Assembly (NCBI RefSeq): GCF_963678635.1
Contig: NC_087070.1
Span: 36,955,109-37,019,108 of the forward strand
Origin: Symsagittifera roscoffensis
Lineage: Eukaryota > Xenacoelomorpha > Acoela > Convolutidae
Direction of reading: 5' to 3'
Length of the DNA: 64,000 nucleotides
Part shown: piece after piece, positions 62,461-64,000 of the stretch
Layout of the letters: every line of letters begins with the position of its first letter
How positions within the stretch are numbered: the first letter of the stretch is position 1
The notes under the pieces: model-generated
Told to the model about the DNA's origin: nothing
The model's input: the letters and a program-made list of their open reading frames with translations, nothing else
Database searches by the model: none
Made by a program: the position numbers and the translations under genes

Positions 62461-64000
62461 TATTTTACCGCGATAAAGCCTCCGAATGCGGTGTAAATTA
62501 CTTCAAACCAGGTTGGCTGACACGGTCAGCCTTCCCAGTAGGATAAAAAGTGTGTTTTTGTAAAATTTTCTGCCGCTCGGAGGGTTACCTATAATTTGGA
62601 CCCTTCGAACCAACAAATTTTAAAAAAAATTTTCTTCTCCGAGATTATCAACCCAAAAACGGTTGCGTCCAAAAAAATGGTCAAAAACGTCGACTTATGG
62701 TACCAAAATTATCCCGATCGGCTGGCTAGTCTTTGAGAAATCGCCAAAAACGCGTTTGTCAAAATGGCCTTTTTTCACCACCTATATAGGTTCTGAAAAA
62801 CTTTTTCCGCAATTCCTATTGAAAGGGCCTAAAAATAATTGAAACGAGCGTAGCAGCCCTGTACGGCACTGGAACAATGTAAAAAACCGGACCAAAATTG
62901 GTTTGGAGACAAAAATTTGGCCAATAACTATCAAATTTGGACCCTCCGATTCCTTCCTTTTCCAATCCTTAAGTCGTTAGCTCTATCCACGGAGCTAATC
63001 GGAGGGTTACTCAAGAATTTTTTGGGCAGCCGAGCACGTTATGTCAGCACGCTCCTAACACAAAAAATTTTATTGATCTAACTCTAAAAACTTCTTTCCA
63101 AAAAAACTTTCCAACTTCTACTGAGTCCTTTCTCACGCGGTTTCTTTAGTCAGGGGGATCGAAATACGTAGCTACTCCCTATATAAAAGCTTTTTGCTGT
63201 TCGGATAAACTCGGATATCCAAAATTTTGGGGGTCTATAGTTTGGTCGAAAATCGGTAATTTTCGACAAAATTTGGGTATTTCTTGGGTCTAAATAGGAG
63301 ATAGGTAATATATAATAAGGATAATAACCTATTTGTAGTCGTTAATGAATATTACTATACCCTCCCTTGCACCAAAATTATGACCCTTAATTTGGAAATT
63401 TGTGATCGACGGAGGGTAAAATCGGACCGCGCCAATCGTGCCCCCCACCTCTTAAGTTTTAATGAAATAAAACCCGAATGATACTAAAATTGTTTCAACG
63501 ATACCCAACAGTCGTTGTGAATGTTGTCCCTGATGTCCCCGCTTAGTGTGGAACTCGTCGGTCAGCTTGCCACTCTACCTTCCGGTCACCGGTAAAATCA
63601 CCATTAACGTGCTTAAATACTCAAATTACACTCAAGGGAGGGTACCCAACCCTTCACCAAAACACACAATCTTTCTATCAGAAATGATATAAATCAATCT
63701 GAAACAACAACAAACAGGAAGGTCAGATCACATCTCGTCCGGAAATAACATATTAACAGTCACTTTATATTTTTTACTGTTTTTGGTCTTTTTTGGCTTT
63801 TTCTTGGTTATACACTATTTTTGTTTGGTTTTGCGCTTTCTCTTTAATTGTTTTTGGTCCTGAGACCTTGGTAAAAGCGGGCTCATGACTTCCTACCTAA
63901 CCCTCCGGTCCCCGGAAATTTCGGTGTTAACTAAGTTAAAAAGCTAAATAGTACTAGGCCGAGGGTACGCACCTTCCCCCTAGTCCAATAACGGTCATTC

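Larger units (their letters stand above)
44201..64000 (-). mobile_element. Element 2: giant Ty3/gypsy-like LTR retroelement (minus strand, main body)
   Basis: It has the same part order as element 1, read right to left: leader, gag, protease-RT-RNase H, linker, integrase, macro domain, then the accessory parts down to about 44,841. By comparison of the A-rich leader stretch (63,775-63,875) with that of element 1 (22,941-23,040), the 5' LTR should begin roughly 100-150 bp beyond the window. The 3' end seems to continue left of element 1 at 21,258-21,744. The intact length would be above 21 kb. It is interrupted in about ten places and looks older than element 1, which it contains. Integrase identity to element 1 is close to 90% by eye. 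Confidence 0.82.
61014..64000 (-). other. Leader of element 2 (to the window edge)
   Basis: Non-coding leader, at least 3 kb. It holds a tandem pair of about 180 bp (61,495-61,850), a cluster of short GGAGGGTTACTTCGGAGGGT repeats (62,040-62,460), scattered further copies of the GGAGGGT word up to 63,650, and an A-rich stretch (63,775-63,875, minus strand) matching the element 1 leader. The open frame at 61,468-61,836 is a by-product of the tandem pair. Confidence 0.6.

Overview
The window is nuclear DNA of an intron-rich eukaryote. The evidence is GT-AG introns in a solute-carrier gene, Ty3-like LTR retroelements, a Helitron and tRNA-derived relics. I cannot name the lineage. The transporter belongs to the SLC17A9/plastid-ANTR side of the SLC17 family, which occurs in animals, plants, algae and protists. 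Intronic DNA is AT-rich. The retroelement DNA is more balanced in base composition.

From about 1 to 20.7 kb lies the 5' two thirds of one minus-strand host gene, an SLC17-type major facilitator (exons a, b, c, d, e, f). Exons b-c-d are present twice, as a near-perfect tandem segmental duplication with a period of about 3.64 kb. The triplet is 417 nt with phase 0 at both ends, so one or both copies could be spliced in without losing frame. The introns carry most of the repeats: degenerate ~350-bp tandem repeats (2.4-4.9 kb), two fold-back elements with C-rich/G-rich arms (7.2 and 7.8 kb), a 1.5-kb array of a 21-bp minisatellite (8.7-10.2 kb), tRNA-derived relics, and a 2.4-kb non-autonomous Helitron filled with ~170-bp satellite units. 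The Helitron sits in the second copy of the duplication, and the first copy keeps the empty AT site. The 3' end of the transporter gene was not found.

From about 21.2 kb to the right edge there are two related giant Ty3/gypsy-like elements in opposite orientation. Element 1 (plus strand, 21.8-44.1 kb, about 22.3 kb) has both LTRs, roughly 96% alike by eye. Element 2 (minus strand) appears to be the older host of that insertion. Its polypurine tract and LTR start are at 21,684-21,695 and 21,683, left of element 1. Its body resumes at 44,201 and runs off the right edge, and its 5' LTR probably lies just outside. Element 1 is flanked by a perfect 61-bp direct repeat. Both elements are interrupted fossils.

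Both elements have gag with two zinc knuckles, a retropepsin, RT/RNase H, a long acidic linker, an integrase, and a TARG1/OARD1-like macro domain at the end of pol. A further ~8-9 kb of accessory coding DNA follows. This accessory module (a small conserved protein, an SGNH-like domain, large helical proteins and a conserved C-terminal block) is shared in the same order by the two diverged elements. Element 1 additionally carries an intact-looking SGNH/GDSL hydrolase domain. A 12-base polypurine-tract sequence ends both elements and recurs several times inside each one. I regard the accessory module, the macro domain and the internal tracts as the most novel material here.
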